Origin: Stropharia rugosoannulata
Lineage: Eukaryota; Basidiomycota; Agaricomycetes; Agaricales; Strophariaceae
Reading direction: 5' to 3'
NCBI GenBank assembly: GCA_028532985.1
Contig: JANCIK010000001.1
Span: forward strand, 186,001 to 250,000
Length of the DNA: 64,000 nucleotides
Below the pieces are notes generated by a model. The model had not been told where the DNA came from, did not search any database, and saw only the letters and a list, made by a program, of their open reading frames with translations. Position 1 is the first letter of the stretch, and the number at the start of each line of letters is the position of its first letter. The position numbers and the translations under genes are program-made. Of the stretch, positions 45,242 through 57,429 are shown piece by piece.

Positions 45242-46800
45242 CATAACAATTGACATCACCTTGCATCGGCTACGCTTCTCCCTTCATACCATACTACCGA
45301 GCTATGATTCACCTCTCCAGGGGGCGTGCTCAACTGCTTCTCTGGTACGTGTCCGATCGCTAATAAAATGGTTTCCTTGGAGTTAACCGATCCCCAGGCG
45401 CAGGTACCACTAGTTCCTTTGCATACTGCTCTATATGCTTCCCAGTCCTACTGGCGTCCATGCTTAATTTTCGAACCCGTCGAGCCCTGCTAACGCCTTA
45501 TCCCCAACACTCTACTGCAACCAACCCCCATAACTGCGCATGTGCACACACACAGCTCACTGCGTCGTTGACTCGCTCCCCTGGACGATGTTCCTGTCTC
45601 CCTGTTCTGGCTAGTGGGAGATAGTGACGCCCCGGGACAGTCTTTCCCTGGAAACTGACCACCAGGCGTACCTAGAGTATCCGCCCCTACTAGTTTCTTC
45701 ATTCTTCGTCATGTCGAGTTCAGCCCGAGCCGCTAGCCGAACTGGCCTTTCACCTCACTTTGGCGGCGCATATGTTCCGGAAACACTACTTCACTTAACT
45801 CTCAGGTCCGTGCATACACCCAGTAATAAAAGGCATACGTCTGCCTATGTCGTTCCCTCTCGCCCATGCTCCCCATGTCGCTGAATCCCGTGCCTCGAAC
45901 ACTGCGACCGTGACGGACCGTCTACAATATGCAATCAGCAGCACACTTTAACCTCACTAGTAATTACATGTCCTTGCTAATGAGAGGTGCTCCAACGGAG
46001 TTGACAGCGCAGCTAACAACTACGGGACATAGTCCTGCCCAGGAAACCAACCTAAGACGCACATGTGGCGTATCTCGGCTGCTCCTCCTAGTCGTCGCTC
46101 GGATACAAATCCACTCCGTCTGTTTGCTGCACCCTGGGTCTCTTGGCCGTGCCTCCCCTCCACCCTCGCTCCCCAGTTATCTGTCCTCTACAGCACACCG
46201 CCACCTTATGATCTATCTGCATCGCATATGCACCGGGTCTTCGTTTCAGTTCCATATGTCCCTGATCATGCGCTTGGTATTCCCTTACGTTCAGTCCAGT
46301 CCTGGTCCATTGTGCATTGTGACGTGCTAACTCTCCATCCGCATCCGTCCAATATCCATACAAGTGTTTCTGAGCTTCCGCATACAGGGATGATACCAAC
46401 CTTGTTTCTCATGTACTATGGCTCGCCTATGTCCAGCACATTTTAAGAGCCTCGTCCCGAGTTACATTAATTTCAATACCTGTCTCGTCTGTCTTGTCAT
46501 TTCGGCTTTCGGTCCTGTCGCTCCTCAGGCCCACCTGTAACATGTCCCCTGCCAACCCGCTTTGTGTTAAACTCTGTCCCGCAATGCAGCTACTGCACAA
46601 GCCTTCCCCGAACTCATTTATTCTTGCTCTTGTACGCTCCGTTCTGGTCTCAGGTAACAGATGATGGACACGCCCCTGTCGCCCCTCTCTAATGGAACTG
46701 TCTTTAAGTCGCTGGACCTGTCTACACTCACCCTCCCTGTGCTTGCATTCGCAAGGAATACTATTCTTTACTGTATGTTTAGCACGTTTACGAACAATCA
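45242..46800. other. Pyrimidine-rich non-coding stretch
   Basis: C+T-biased plus strand with domain-free frames of up to about 130 codons. No gene called. Confidence 0.45.
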
Positions 46801-47211
46801 TATTCAGTTTACCCATACTCGTAGTTTTACACCATGTATGCCATGAAAAACGTCAAATAACTGATCAGTATACGCTTCATAACTCTGTTTCTGTTCAGGT
46901 AATAGACGTATGACGCATAGCTGTCCCGTGACTCGAAACCTGACAGACACCCGAATCCTAAATATGTGCTTCTGTGCCGCTTCGCCAAAGTGGAGACCTT
47001 GCATTGATAGGAAATGCCGTTCGGCTAGGTAGTGCAAAAGCGTGTACTTGCCAATGTACCTGGTATAAGAACGCAGACAATCAGCGATAGTTTGATCGTT
47101 GTCATCATGGCATTCTATTGTTCCCCTGGCGAAGACTTCGACTTCAATTTCTTGCCGACGGGGTGGTGGTAGAAGAGGGATAAGGCAAGTCGATAAAGAG
47201 GGACCGTCCTG

Positions 47212-47234
47212 CATCAGGAAAATCACTTTTTTGC
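47212..47234. repeat. Left terminal inverted repeat of Plavaka-type element
   Basis: Matches the complement of 60064-60086 with a T/A difference at position 12. It lies inside the host codon series for MNDQDGPSL. Confidence 0.9.
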
Positions 47235-47514
47235 CGAGAGCTATTTAAAGACATTTTAGTAACTTTTAGTCCATCGTTTCAAACTAGATTTAATTAAAGC
47301 CCCAATCATATCTTTAAATAGCTTGATAGGTCTTCGGCAGTCTTTTTAGCCTTGCCTTAAACTAAGTATAGCTTTGTAGGTCTCTGTAGGTCTCTTTAGG
47401 TCTCTACAAGTCTTTTTTATGTACATTTTCTTATAACCATATAAAACTTGTACATTCCACTGTAAAACCATAAATTCTATAGCTATGGGGTAAATTCTAA
47501 TCTAATTACAAAAA

Positions 47515-48587
47515 CTAACTAAAGAAAAGTCGCAACTGGTGGTCATTTCTATGCAGGTCTTGTCGGGCTCTACTATACAAGTTGATTGGTCGGCAAACCC
47601 ACCCATTCCAACTCTGGGTATTCTGATCTAATACTTGTCGTTCTGCTAGAAACTGTATGCCATCACTGTAACTTTGATCGTCCTTTTCATGCTTATCCTG
47701 GATTGTCAGAAAGTAGACTCGTTCCAGTTGAGGCATTGTCGGCGACCAAACAACAGACACAAGTGAGGAAACGAAGTCCCTCATATAACCCATACTAGGA
47801 TTGGTGTCGTACATATGGTAATGTAGCAACCGAGGAGTATAGATAATGACTGATTTCAGAAATGAAAGACGACCTAAAGCAGAGGCCCAGTCTCTAGAAC
47901 ACCATGGATATAGTCCAAGACGATTATCCTAATATAAAGAATATAAGTAAAGATAAGGCAACATAGAAGTATACAACTAACCTGTATCGGTAGTATTGGC
48001 ATACGACAGTCATATATAACCTGAAGGTTGACTAAATGGGGACCCAATGAATCGACCCATTTATCCAAAACCTCCGAAACCAACCAAGCAACATCACCAC
48101 AGTGAATTTGTAAGGCTTTTACTTGCATATTGGAGAACATAATCGCATAGAGTTTCACGATTGTATTCTGTTGGTTGTTGACTCTGGGAATTCGGAACTG
48201 CAATGCCCAAATGTTAGCAAATGCATTGGTGCAGCTGGAAAGGCGATGCTGTCGGTAGAAACTAGTAAAGTCTTCACAGAATTGGAGCTGGGTTGCATAT
48301 TGGTCCAGTGATGTCAGCGAAGGCATAGTGTTTCGGCTTGCTAACCAAGCCTTATATCCCAACTGCCGAAAGACACATCCTGACTTGTAGCTAGGCAGCT
48401 CCCAAAACAAAGCTTCTAAAATAATATCCCGAAGCTCAAAGGGAACTATTACATTTCACTACATAAGAAAGTATATCACAATCCAAAATAAATACAACAT
48501 ACTTTTCGTCCATCCAGGAGCAATAAGCTCCTGAATCTCTTGCAGTGTTGAGGATAATATGTATAGCCATGAAAGTATATAAGCCAT
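47515..48587 (-). CDS. F-box-like cargo protein
   Basis: Three exons: 48587-48503, 48445-47982 and 47928-47515, with GT-AG introns of 57 and 53 nt; 320 residues. After MAYILSWLYILSSTLQEIQE the segment IPFELRDIILEALFWELP is an F-box-like core. A long middle follows with leucine-rich character (VKALQIHCGDVAWLVSEVL, LVNLQVIYDC). The end reads LERVYFLTIQDKHEKDD. It is the leftmost gene of the transposon, transcribed toward the left end and in the same direction as the dioxygenase gene. It does not align with the host F-box gene the element has split. It may be a captured host gene; whether it serves the transposon is unknown. Confidence 0.65.
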
Positions 48588-48959
48588 AAGGTGAATGCTA
48601 TGTATTCCGACTAATAGCAGCAGATACGATTAGTAAAGCTTATATTGAGCTGGCATATAAACATACACTTAGAAAACAGTTCAAAATACACCTGGTGGGT
48701 TTGCCGACTAGCTACTATGGGCATTTTGATAGAAAGAAAAGAAGTTGTTGTAGACATTGTAAGAAATGTATGGGTCGATTGAAACAGCACAGAATATAGT
48801 AAGCCTACAGCGAAGAACATTTACTGTTTGCGTAACTATAATGATCACCTGATTATTTACCCAACTTCGCTATACCAGTACATAATGGGTACCGTTCGCA
48901 ACCATAGTACAATAGTAGAATGTACTTTGTAAATAATAATGGCTAGGAGCTTTAGTCTA

Positions 48960-50585
48960 CTAATTATCGCCTTCATGATTCAAAGGCCCCTCAGCTTCAA
49001 CTTCATCAACCATATTCTCAAACTCCTTTCGGTTTACCTTTCCCTCACAATACTTCCTCCAAGCTGCTGCTAAAGTGTTTGAAGTGACGATAGCAGCGAC
49101 AAGCTGCTGGAAATCAGGGTCTTCAGTGGTCGGATCAACATTGGGGACTCCTGTTCCATGAAGCCTTTTAGGCTGCCAGACAATACAAGTGTTCGTTGCT
49201 TGCTGGATACGAATCCCATATTCTGGAAGAAAGAAGTTTCCTCCATAAGACACACAGTTATGGGAACGATGCAGGGTAAGCATTGCTCCATATGTGTGGG
49301 GGTGACCTTCCTTATGCATATGCCTATAAGTTAAAGTGGATGATCAGAAATGGAGATATAGCGACAAGAGAAATATACCTTGAATAATTTCTTGTGATAA
49401 AAGCTCCTGGTGGGGCAAGACCAGTACCAAAGAAATCATATGACTCATGGGGCAGAGACACAGTATACTTTGTAACATCGGTAGTTGGAGCCTCCGAATC
49501 ACCTTCTTTCATTGTCCTCATCGATGATTCTTCATGGCACTCCTGGTAGTTGTTACCTTCTCCATCGTTTGAAGGAATTTTAAGCACCTTTGAAAAGTTC
49601 TTGATATCAGTCGTCACCTCCTCAGGAAGCTGTTTCTCCATAAGCTGCCATATAAAGGCAAACAAATTGGAACCCTCGATGTTGGCCTCAACCCTTTTAT
49701 CGTCCGAAAGTTTCTTCTTTGATGCGACGATGTTTCGGACCCAGCCAAACTCGCATCGGCTTCTGGCACCTGCAGACCAACCAAGCTGAACAAGCTTCCC
49801 AGGATCTTCTTTCTATAAGAAATATTAGTATAAGTTACAAAGACAGTAAACAAGAATACCCTAAGATTTCGGCGAATGTTAGTCTGAAACTCAGCAGTAT
49901 CCTTCGCCCATTTGAGAGCACCCTTATGCTTGCAAAAGCCACGAATAACAACCCCAACAATTTCGCCAGTTTCAGAGTCTTCGAGAATCACATTCTCATC
50001 GGGACCAATGTCCAAAGAAAGTCTAGAAGGATCGAGCAGATGTAATGGCTTTCGAGGAATCCTAGCATCGGCCTGTTTGCCTATTGTAAAATGGTCCCTC
50101 CATTTGTCCATGATTTCCTGATTCTCGGTGATGATATGCATAGGGGGGGGGTAGTAGTTGCTTTCAGCCAGTTTCTGAACCTTTACCCTCTTGATGCCTT
50201 TAAGAAACTCGTCCCGATCCTTGTTAGTCCAGTTAAGTCTAGTTGCTTTGGTAAAGTTGGATTTTCTCTTTTTATACGACTTTGCTGCAGTTTTTCCAGC
50301 TTTATAGGCAGCAAACAAAGTAGGGAAGCGTGTATGGCGAGGTGGAAGAGCAGATGTGATTGTTTCATATATGCTAGGAAAGGAGCTGCCAGAGAAATAG
50401 ACTGCACCGAGTTCGGAGGCTTTGGCAGAAGCTGCAAAGGCAGCTCTATTATTAGATTTGAGATAGCGAAGAGCAGTAGTGTCGGACTCTAGAAACTGAA
50501 GTAAGGATTCCAGGTCTTTCTTGGAAATGGTAGAAACAGTAGATTGGGCAATGCGAGCTTTGGCTGGCTTCGACAGGCGAGCCAT
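48960..50585 (-). CDS. TET/JBP-like 2-oxoglutarate/Fe(II) dioxygenase (cargo)
   Basis: Three exons: 50585-49860, 49812-49379 and 49323-48960, with 47-nt and 55-nt introns; 507 residues. The N-terminal half is basic (KAGKTAAKSYKKRKSNFTKA, DEFLKGIKRVKVQKL). The middle has FGWVRNIVASKKKLSDD. The last third is a double-stranded beta-helix. The candidate iron ligands are H390 and E392 (HKEGHPHTYG) and H442 (LHGTG), with YGGNFFLPEYGIRI and TCIVWQPKR between them. That order and spacing, and linkage to a transposon, match the basidiomycete TET/JBP family, which oxidises methylated pyrimidines in DNA. H-x-E replaces the common H-x-D. Alternative: another 2OG oxygenase family. Substrate not shown. Confidence 0.65.
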
Positions 50586-50589
50586 TCTG

Positions 50590-51000
50590 GCGATGTAGTG
50601 GTTACTGATGAAGATTAGATAAAGAATTAAATTTGGCGATCAAGCTTGAACATCGATCAGGTAAGCAGCACCAGCCAAATACCACCACTGCCGTTACTCT
50701 TTCTGTCCTGTTTCTGTCTTTTTACTGGCTTTGGGCCCACTCTACCCTTTCCTGCTAGTGGATCTAAAGACATTGGTTATACACTTCCTACAGGCTATAG
50801 TGGGGTTTTAATCTTGCTTAAGTCATAGTGAGATGTGGATTGCTAGTGTCTGGGAGATAACCATAGTGCGAAGGGTATAGGCTGGGGATAAAGTACAGGC
50901 CACTTGGAAGATACTTTGGCCACTAATAAACTAATGAACATTGCTGGTCTACATAGATTATACAGCAGATAAGTGAGGTAAGGACTGCCCAATGCATTAT
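50590..51000. other. Upstream region of the leftward cargo genes
   Basis: No frame of interest. It lies directly before the dioxygenase ATG and the tandem array, so it probably contains that gene's promoter. Confidence 0.4.
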
Positions 51001-53070
51001 TAGGTTAAAGACATTAATATGCCCTGCCCCAGCCCTTCTTGAACACCCACCCTCAACCTGCCATGAGCTGCCATTCTGCAGCCAACACAAGGGCCCATGT
51101 CACTTATCAAGCATCCTGGGCCGCATTCCATCACCGTGCAGTCATGTTGAATGATCACAGGGCATCTTGCCCAACTGATCAGCACCCTGCCCTCCTGCAC
51201 CCATTGACCAACACTCCGCCTCGATCTGCCCTTGCCACGGCAACAAGAAGCACCCAGGATGTTCGGGCAGCATCCTGGGCTGCTGTTCATTGCCCTACAG
51301 TTGTTTGACATGACCACAGGCCGCCGTAGCCAGGTTATTTGCCCCCCGCCGTCTCTAATCCATGACCGAATGCTTTGGCCCGTCCTTGCTTGACACAGCG
51401 GCAGGAGCATCCAGGGCGCTCGGGCAGCGTCCTGGATGCTTCTCATCGCCCTGCAGTCGTGCCGAATGACCGCAGGGCGTCGTGCCCGGTTGCTCCGCCC
51501 CCGCACTCTGCTGCCCCCATCACATCCGGCCACCGCCTCGACCCGCCTTGGCGCGGCCAGAAGACATACCCAGGACGCTTGGCCAGTGTCCTGGGGCTCC
51601 TTAAATCACACTGCGGTCGTGTTGAACGACCGCAGGGCGTCGTTTGCCCCGGCTCCGCCCCCACCGTCCTGCCCTCGACCCCGCCGCCTGCCGCCTGGAC
51701 CCGCGCCTGCCAGGCCCAGGAGAGCACCCAGGACGCTGGCAAAGCGTCCTGGGTGCTGCACGATGCCCTGCGGTCATTCAACACGACCGCAGGGCGTCGT
51801 TGGCCCCGGCTCCGCCCCCGCCCTTCTGCCCTCGACCCCTCCGTCCGCCGCCTCGACCCGCCCTTGGGCGGCCCGAAGACGCACCCAGGACGCTGGCAAA
51901 GCGTCCTGGGTGCTGCACGATGCCCTGCGGTCATTCAACACGACCGCAGGGCGTCGTTGGCCCCGGCTCCGCCCCCGCCCTTCTGCCCTCGACCCCTCCG
52001 TCCGCCGCCTCGACCCGCCCTTGGGCGGCCCGAAGACGCACCCAGGACGCTGGCAAAGCGTCCTGGGTGCTGCACGATGCCCTGCGGTCATTCAACACGA
52101 CCGCAGGGCGTCGTTGGCCCCGGCTCCGCCCCCGCCCTTCTGCCCTCGACCCCTCCGTCCGCCGCCTCGACCCGCCCTTGGGCGGCCCGAAGACGCACCC
52201 AGGACGCATGGCATGCGTCCTGGGTGCTGAACGATGCCCCGCGGTCGTTCAACACGACCGCAGGGCGTCGTTGGCCCCGTCTCCGCCCCCGCCCTTGTGC
52301 CCTTGACCCCGCCGCCTGCCGCCTGGACCCGCGCCTGCCAGGGCCAGGAGAGCACCCAGGACGCTGGCAAAGCGTCCTGGGTGCTGCACGATGCCCCGCG
52401 GTCGTTCAACACGACCGCAGGGCTTCGTCCGCCCCCGCCGTCCTGCCCTCGACCCCGCCCCCTGCCGCCTGGACCCGCGCCTGCCGGGCCCAGTAGAGCA
52501 CCCAGGACGCTGGCAAAGCGTCCTGGGTGCTGCACGATGCCCTGCGGTCATTCAACACGACCGCAGGGCGTCGTTGGCCCCGGCTCCGCCCCCGCCCTTC
52601 TGCCCTCGACCCCTCCGTCCGCCGCCTCGACCCGCCCTTGGGCGGCCCGAAGACGCACCCAGGACGCATGGCATGCGTCCTGGGTGCTGAACGATGCCCC
52701 GCGGTCGTTCAACACGACCGCAGGGCGTCGTTGGCCCCGTCTCCGCCCCCGCCCTTGTGCCCTTGACCCCGCCCCCTGCCGCCTGGACCCGCGCCTGCCG
52801 GGCCCAGTAGAGCACCCAGGACGCTGGCAAAGCGTCCTGGGTGCTGAACGATGCCCCGCGGTCGTTCATCACGACCGCAGGGCGTCGTTGGCCCCGGCTC
52901 CGCCCCCGCCCTTTTGCCCTCGACCCCTCCATCCGCCGCCTCAACCCGCCCTTGGGCGGCCCGAAGACGCACCCAGGACGCATGCCATGCATCCTGGGTG
53001 CTGCACGATGCCCTGCAGTCGTGTTGAACGACCGCAGGGCATCGTGCACCTGCCCCATTGTCCTTGCCCA
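51000..53070. repeat. GC-rich tandem array, 157-bp unit, about 13 copies
   Basis: The word GCACCCAGG recurs at 51724, 51881, 52038, 52195, 52352, 52498, 52655, 52812 and 52969: 157 bp apart apart from one 146-bp unit. Diverged units begin near 51093, 51250, 51407 and 51566. Each unit contains two inverted repeats. The first is GCACCCAGGACGC and GCGTCCTGGGTGC around a 7-base loop; the second is GCCCTGCGGTC and GACCGCAGGGC around a 9-base loop. Long overlapping open frames exist in all phases because 157 is not a multiple of three; I do not call them genes. The array separates the two divergent gene blocks of an otherwise AT-rich transposon. Confidence 0.95.
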
Positions 53071-53302
53071 ACTCACTACTCAACCACCCCTTCCACCAAT
53101 AACATTTACATATCCCCTCTTATTATTGTATTTTATCTTTACAATGCATTTCATGTATTTTGCATACTCAATCAATCAATATTATATTTGCAACTCTGAC
53201 CAACGTTTCCTGTTGTAGTCCCGAACCATTAACAATAATCACATGATTTATTTACCAGCTTGAAACCTTTTACTTGACTTCACTTTCGAAACCCCGATTT
53301 TC

Positions 53303-53974
53303 ATGCTTCCCAATAGTGATGAGGTTGAAAGCTCAGTTTACTATGAGCAAGAAAGAGTAATTACTATAACCTTGCCATTCCCGAAACAGCCTGCTAATTA
53401 CTAGTACTTATAGTATTTGCTTGCTCCTGCTACTTCCGATGATGCAGCTCCTGAGAACATTGACTCTTCCGACTCTTCCCAAGTATGTATTTCTCTATGT
53501 CTATTCCGAATCTACTAAGTCCTACCAGCATTGTCTGTCCTTGGATTATGCAATACTCCATCCTGAAGACTTCTCAGACCGTAGTGAATATTACAATGCT
53601 TATACTTTGAAATATAATAGATGGCCCCAATTTTCGGATGAACAGGTATGTACTATTTCAGATCCGCACTTATACAAACTGCCTCCAAACTGCTATTGCT
53701 AATATACTATTCATACTATTTAGCTTACATTGCCATATTGGCCCAGACCAGCTGCCAACAAAAGACTAAAGGCCAAATGTATTGGGCTGCAGCAAAGCTT
53801 CGGTACCATCGGCGATTGTATCGTAAGTCAAAAGCTTTGGAAGCCATTTATCGCCATAAGAGCAATAAAAGAGTAAAGCTTCTTGCATTGCTTCAACAAA
53901 AGCAGCTTCTATTAGCAAAAACGATCAGATATGCAAAGAAGACCTTAGCTTACTCGCGGAAATATACTATATAA
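53303..53974 (+). CDS. Small basic cargo protein of unknown function
   Basis: Four exons: 53303-53356, 53414-53482, 53520-53645 and 53747-53974, joined by GT-AG introns of 57, 37 and 101 nt; 158 residues with no internal stop. The N-terminus is acidic and serine-rich (MLPNSDEVESSVYYEQER, ENIDSSDSSQ). The C-terminal half is strongly basic and helical (KLRYHRRLYRKSKALEAIYR, QLLLAKTIRYAKKTLAYSRK), which could bind nucleic acid. It lies just upstream of and codirectional with the transposase, so it may be an accessory factor. I do not recognise the family. The 37-nt intron is unusually short; the model is tentative. Confidence 0.5.
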
Positions 53975-54130
53975 ATAGGTATGTTAAATTGATTTGGTGT
54001 ATATGGTTGGCAATCGTGAGCTTACAGTTTTTAATAGCACAATTGTAATTGGTACTTTAGATATATGTGTGAGAATGCAACCGAAAGTTGTACCAAAACC
54101 CCCACTATCTCTCTCAGAGTCTGATAAGCA

Positions 54131-57100
54131 ATGCCCAACTTTGAATGCCCTGCTGGATGCGAAAGATTTTTCAAAACCTGGGGTGGGGTAAATGCCCATT
54201 TAACCTCATCACGATCTTGCTCCTGGTATATGGAGGAAAAACTAGAGGATTTGAATGCTGAAAACACCTACGAGATACAAGAAAATGCCCCAATACGGTA
54301 CGACCTTGGATCCAACGACAACATTGCTAGCAGTGCCCTGAATACTGGACAGCAAGCTAGTAACCAAACACCCGAAGAATTAGATGGCGAAGATCTTGAG
54401 GACTTTTTTCATGAGGAATTCGACAATATTGTAGATGAGTTTGCTCTTATTCCAGGTCCTGACGACTACTTGGAGGGTGAGGCAGGCCCAGGTCCTCAAA
54501 CTGCTGCTTATCGCAGTAGAGTGCTGTCAATGAAGCGATTACTAGATGATGATGATGACGATGAAAGGATTGAAGAAGAGCATCCTACTGCTGGTAGAAT
54601 TCTTCGATATCAAGCAACCAGTAACCCACATATCCACACTTTGGATGGCGATGGTGATGTTCATATGCTTCAAGAGGCAGTGGATCCCAAGTTTCATCCC
54701 TTTCATTCAGAGCTAGATTGGAAAATAGCTCAATGGGCAGTTAACGATGGGCCAGGCCATAATGCATTTGACCGATTACTTAAAATTCCTGGGGTAAGTT
54801 CAATACTACTAATACAGTTGTATTTACTAACTCAAACTATCAAGGTTGTCGAAAAGCTTGGTCTCTCATACCATAATATTCGGGGTTTGCACAAGAAACT
54901 TGACTCTATGCCCGAGAAAGCAGGCGAATGGAAGACTCGCAAACTAAGATTTGCCGATAAACCTAATGAAGTATATACTATTCGGCATCGTAATCCGATA
55001 CAAGCCATCGAGTCTCTTTGGAAGGACCCCCATCTGTCGCCTATGATGAAATTTAAGCCTAAGAAGGTGTATACTAGTCCTCGTAAAGATGGGCGAATAT
55101 TCAATGAAATGTGGACAGGTCAATGGTGGAGTGTTCTTCAGGTATGTTATATTCAAATCACAATTCTTGATATAGCAAGTTGTATTTACTTCACTTTAGA
55201 GTCGACTTCCAGTTGGAGCTACTTTAGCTCCTGTCATAATTGCTACAGACAAAACCCAGTTAACCCAGTTTTCAGGGGGAAAATCAGCCTATCCTGTTTA
55301 TCTTACGATTGGAAACATCCCTAAAGCAACGAGAAGAAAGCCCTCTTCCCATGCTACCATCCTTATAGCCTACCTTTCAGTTGACAAAATCAACCGATCA
55401 CAAATGAGTGAAAATGAACACCGATCTAGAGTTCAAAGGCTTTTCCATGAATCGATGAAAATCGTTTTAGAACCTCTCATTAAAGCTGGAAATGAGGGCA
55501 TAGAAATGGCAAGCTCTGATGGTGCTACTCGTCTTGTTTTTCCTATCCTTACTTGCTATGTTGCCGACTATCCTGAACAATGTCTTGTTTCTTGTACGAA
55601 ATATGGGACTTGTGTCAAATGCAAAGCAAAGGCCAATAATCTTGGAGATGAAGCACTATCGGAGCTCAGAACTCAGCGATGGACAAAATCCACCATTGAA
55701 GAGGCCAAACTTTATTCGGGAGACAACCAGAACCAGTTTCATAAATATTGCATGTCCCATGATGTTGCAGGCAGTGTATTCAAGCCTTTTTGGGAAGACT
55801 TTCCTCTGACCGACATTCACCAGTCATTAACACCTGATGTATTACACCAGCTTTATCAAGGGGTCCTAAAGCATCTAATCTCATGGTGTGGAAAGCTTTT
55901 ACAGAAAGGAGAGCTAGATCGGAGAATTCAAAGTCTTCCACCTTCCTTTGGAGTTCGCCACTTCAAAAATGGATTTACATCTCTCTCTCAAGTAACTGGG
56001 CCTGAACGGAAAAACATGGCTAAAATTCTTCTAGGCTGCTTAGTCGGAAGTATTCCAACTCAAGCTGCCCAGGCAATTACAGCACTGCTAGACTTTATCT
56101 ATATTGCCCAATATCCCACCCATGATACAACTACTTTAGAGTATTTGACCGATGCTCTGAAGCGGTTTCACCAACACAAAGCATACTTTCTTAATGTTGG
56201 TGTACGAGACAACTTCAATATCCCCAAGTTTCACTCTTTGCTGCATTATGTTGATTCTATCAAGCTTTTTGGGACAACAGACAACTATAACACTGAGATG
56301 TTTGAACGACTACACATCGACTTTGCAAAGGATGGTTGGAGAGCAAGTAATCAACGGGATGAGTTTCCTCAAATGGTTACTTGGCTTTCACGACAGGAAA
56401 AAGTTACTGGCTTTGAAGCAAATCTACAAATGAATACACCATTAAATAAACCACCAAAATCAGTCAAATCCCTTGCAAAATATCCCAATTATCCTAAAAG
56501 AATGCTTTCTCTAATCCAGGAGAAGCATAATGCTTGTGGCTTTATTCACTCACTGAAGGTCTTTATTAATGGTCTCCGGTCCCAGCCTTTATCGCAACAA
56601 GCTTTAGCTGAGGCTACTTTACCCTTTACACGAGTTGATGTCTACAACATACTTCGCTTTAGTCCTACCAGTCTTGATGACGATAATACAGGGGAAAAAG
56701 ACTCAGTGAAAGCTATTCCAATATCACAACAGAACAGTTTAGGAAAATTTGATACTGTTATAGCTATGGTTAATGATAAAGCAGAGTCAACTGGGCTTAT
56801 AGGTATGTAGATTATATGTTGCTATAGCACTTCTAATTCTTTTAATCAAGGCACAAGAATAGGAAGAGTAAAGGTTATTTTTACTCTTCCGAAGGTTTTG
56901 GATACTCGCTTAGGGCAACAAGATGCCCCTCACAATTGGCCAACTTCGCCATTAGCATATATTGAGTGGTACTCACCAATACCATCCCAGCCATCTGTTT
57001 CTAATGGTAACATGTATCTAATCAAAAAGATGGAACCTTTAGCAGGTGCCAATCCGACAGGTACTCAAGCCTGGTGCTCAATTATTCCAGTCTCAAATAT

Positions 57101-57245
57101 TCGGCAAAGTTGCATGCTATTTCCAGTATTTCCCAAGCTTGCCCCAATGCCTAATGGCTGGACATCTGATAATATACTTGATAGATGCACATCCTTTTTA
57201 ATTAATAACTGGTCTAGTAAATATGCATACCAAACTATATGGTAG
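54131..57245 (+). CDS. Plavaka transposase
   Basis: Four exons: 54131-54793, 54845-55141, 55200-56802 and 56851-57245; 985 residues with all phases closing. An N-terminal C2HC finger (C6, C10, H23, C30) in FECPAGCERFFKTWGGVNAHL is typical of Plavaka proteins, as is the acidic region after it. The core carries the family signature ATDKTQLTQFSGGKSAYPVY followed by GNIPKATRRKPSSHA. Candidate catalytic acids are D337 in TDKTQLT, D533 in LTPDVLHQLYQGVLKHL, and E686 or E689 in NTEMFERLHIDFAKDGWRAS, matching the DDE layout of CACTA-related enzymes. It would bind the CATCAG ends and cut and join DNA in the nucleus. No damage is seen, so it may be active and could also mobilise the 1.1-kb element at 41.2 kb. 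Confidence 0.92.
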
Positions 57246-57429
57246 AGCTGTACCCGGTAGTCGCTATCTTTTTATATTATATAAGCCATTCCAGCTTAGT
57301 CAGACCGGAAATAGTTGCTTGTATCGTGTCTTTCCCTTCGTAAAATATACACCTGGCAATTACTTCCTGCTTATAAGCATTCATTTTTGCAAGCTTACTC
57401 ATACTGCTTTCTATTTGTTTTCTATCCCT

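Noticed and set aside
51000..53070. CRISPR-like array or long overlapping protein-coding genes
   Set aside because: The units are contiguous 157-bp copies without unique spacers, in a eukaryotic transposon. The long frames are open in several phases on both strands simply because the unit is GC-rich and not a multiple of three.
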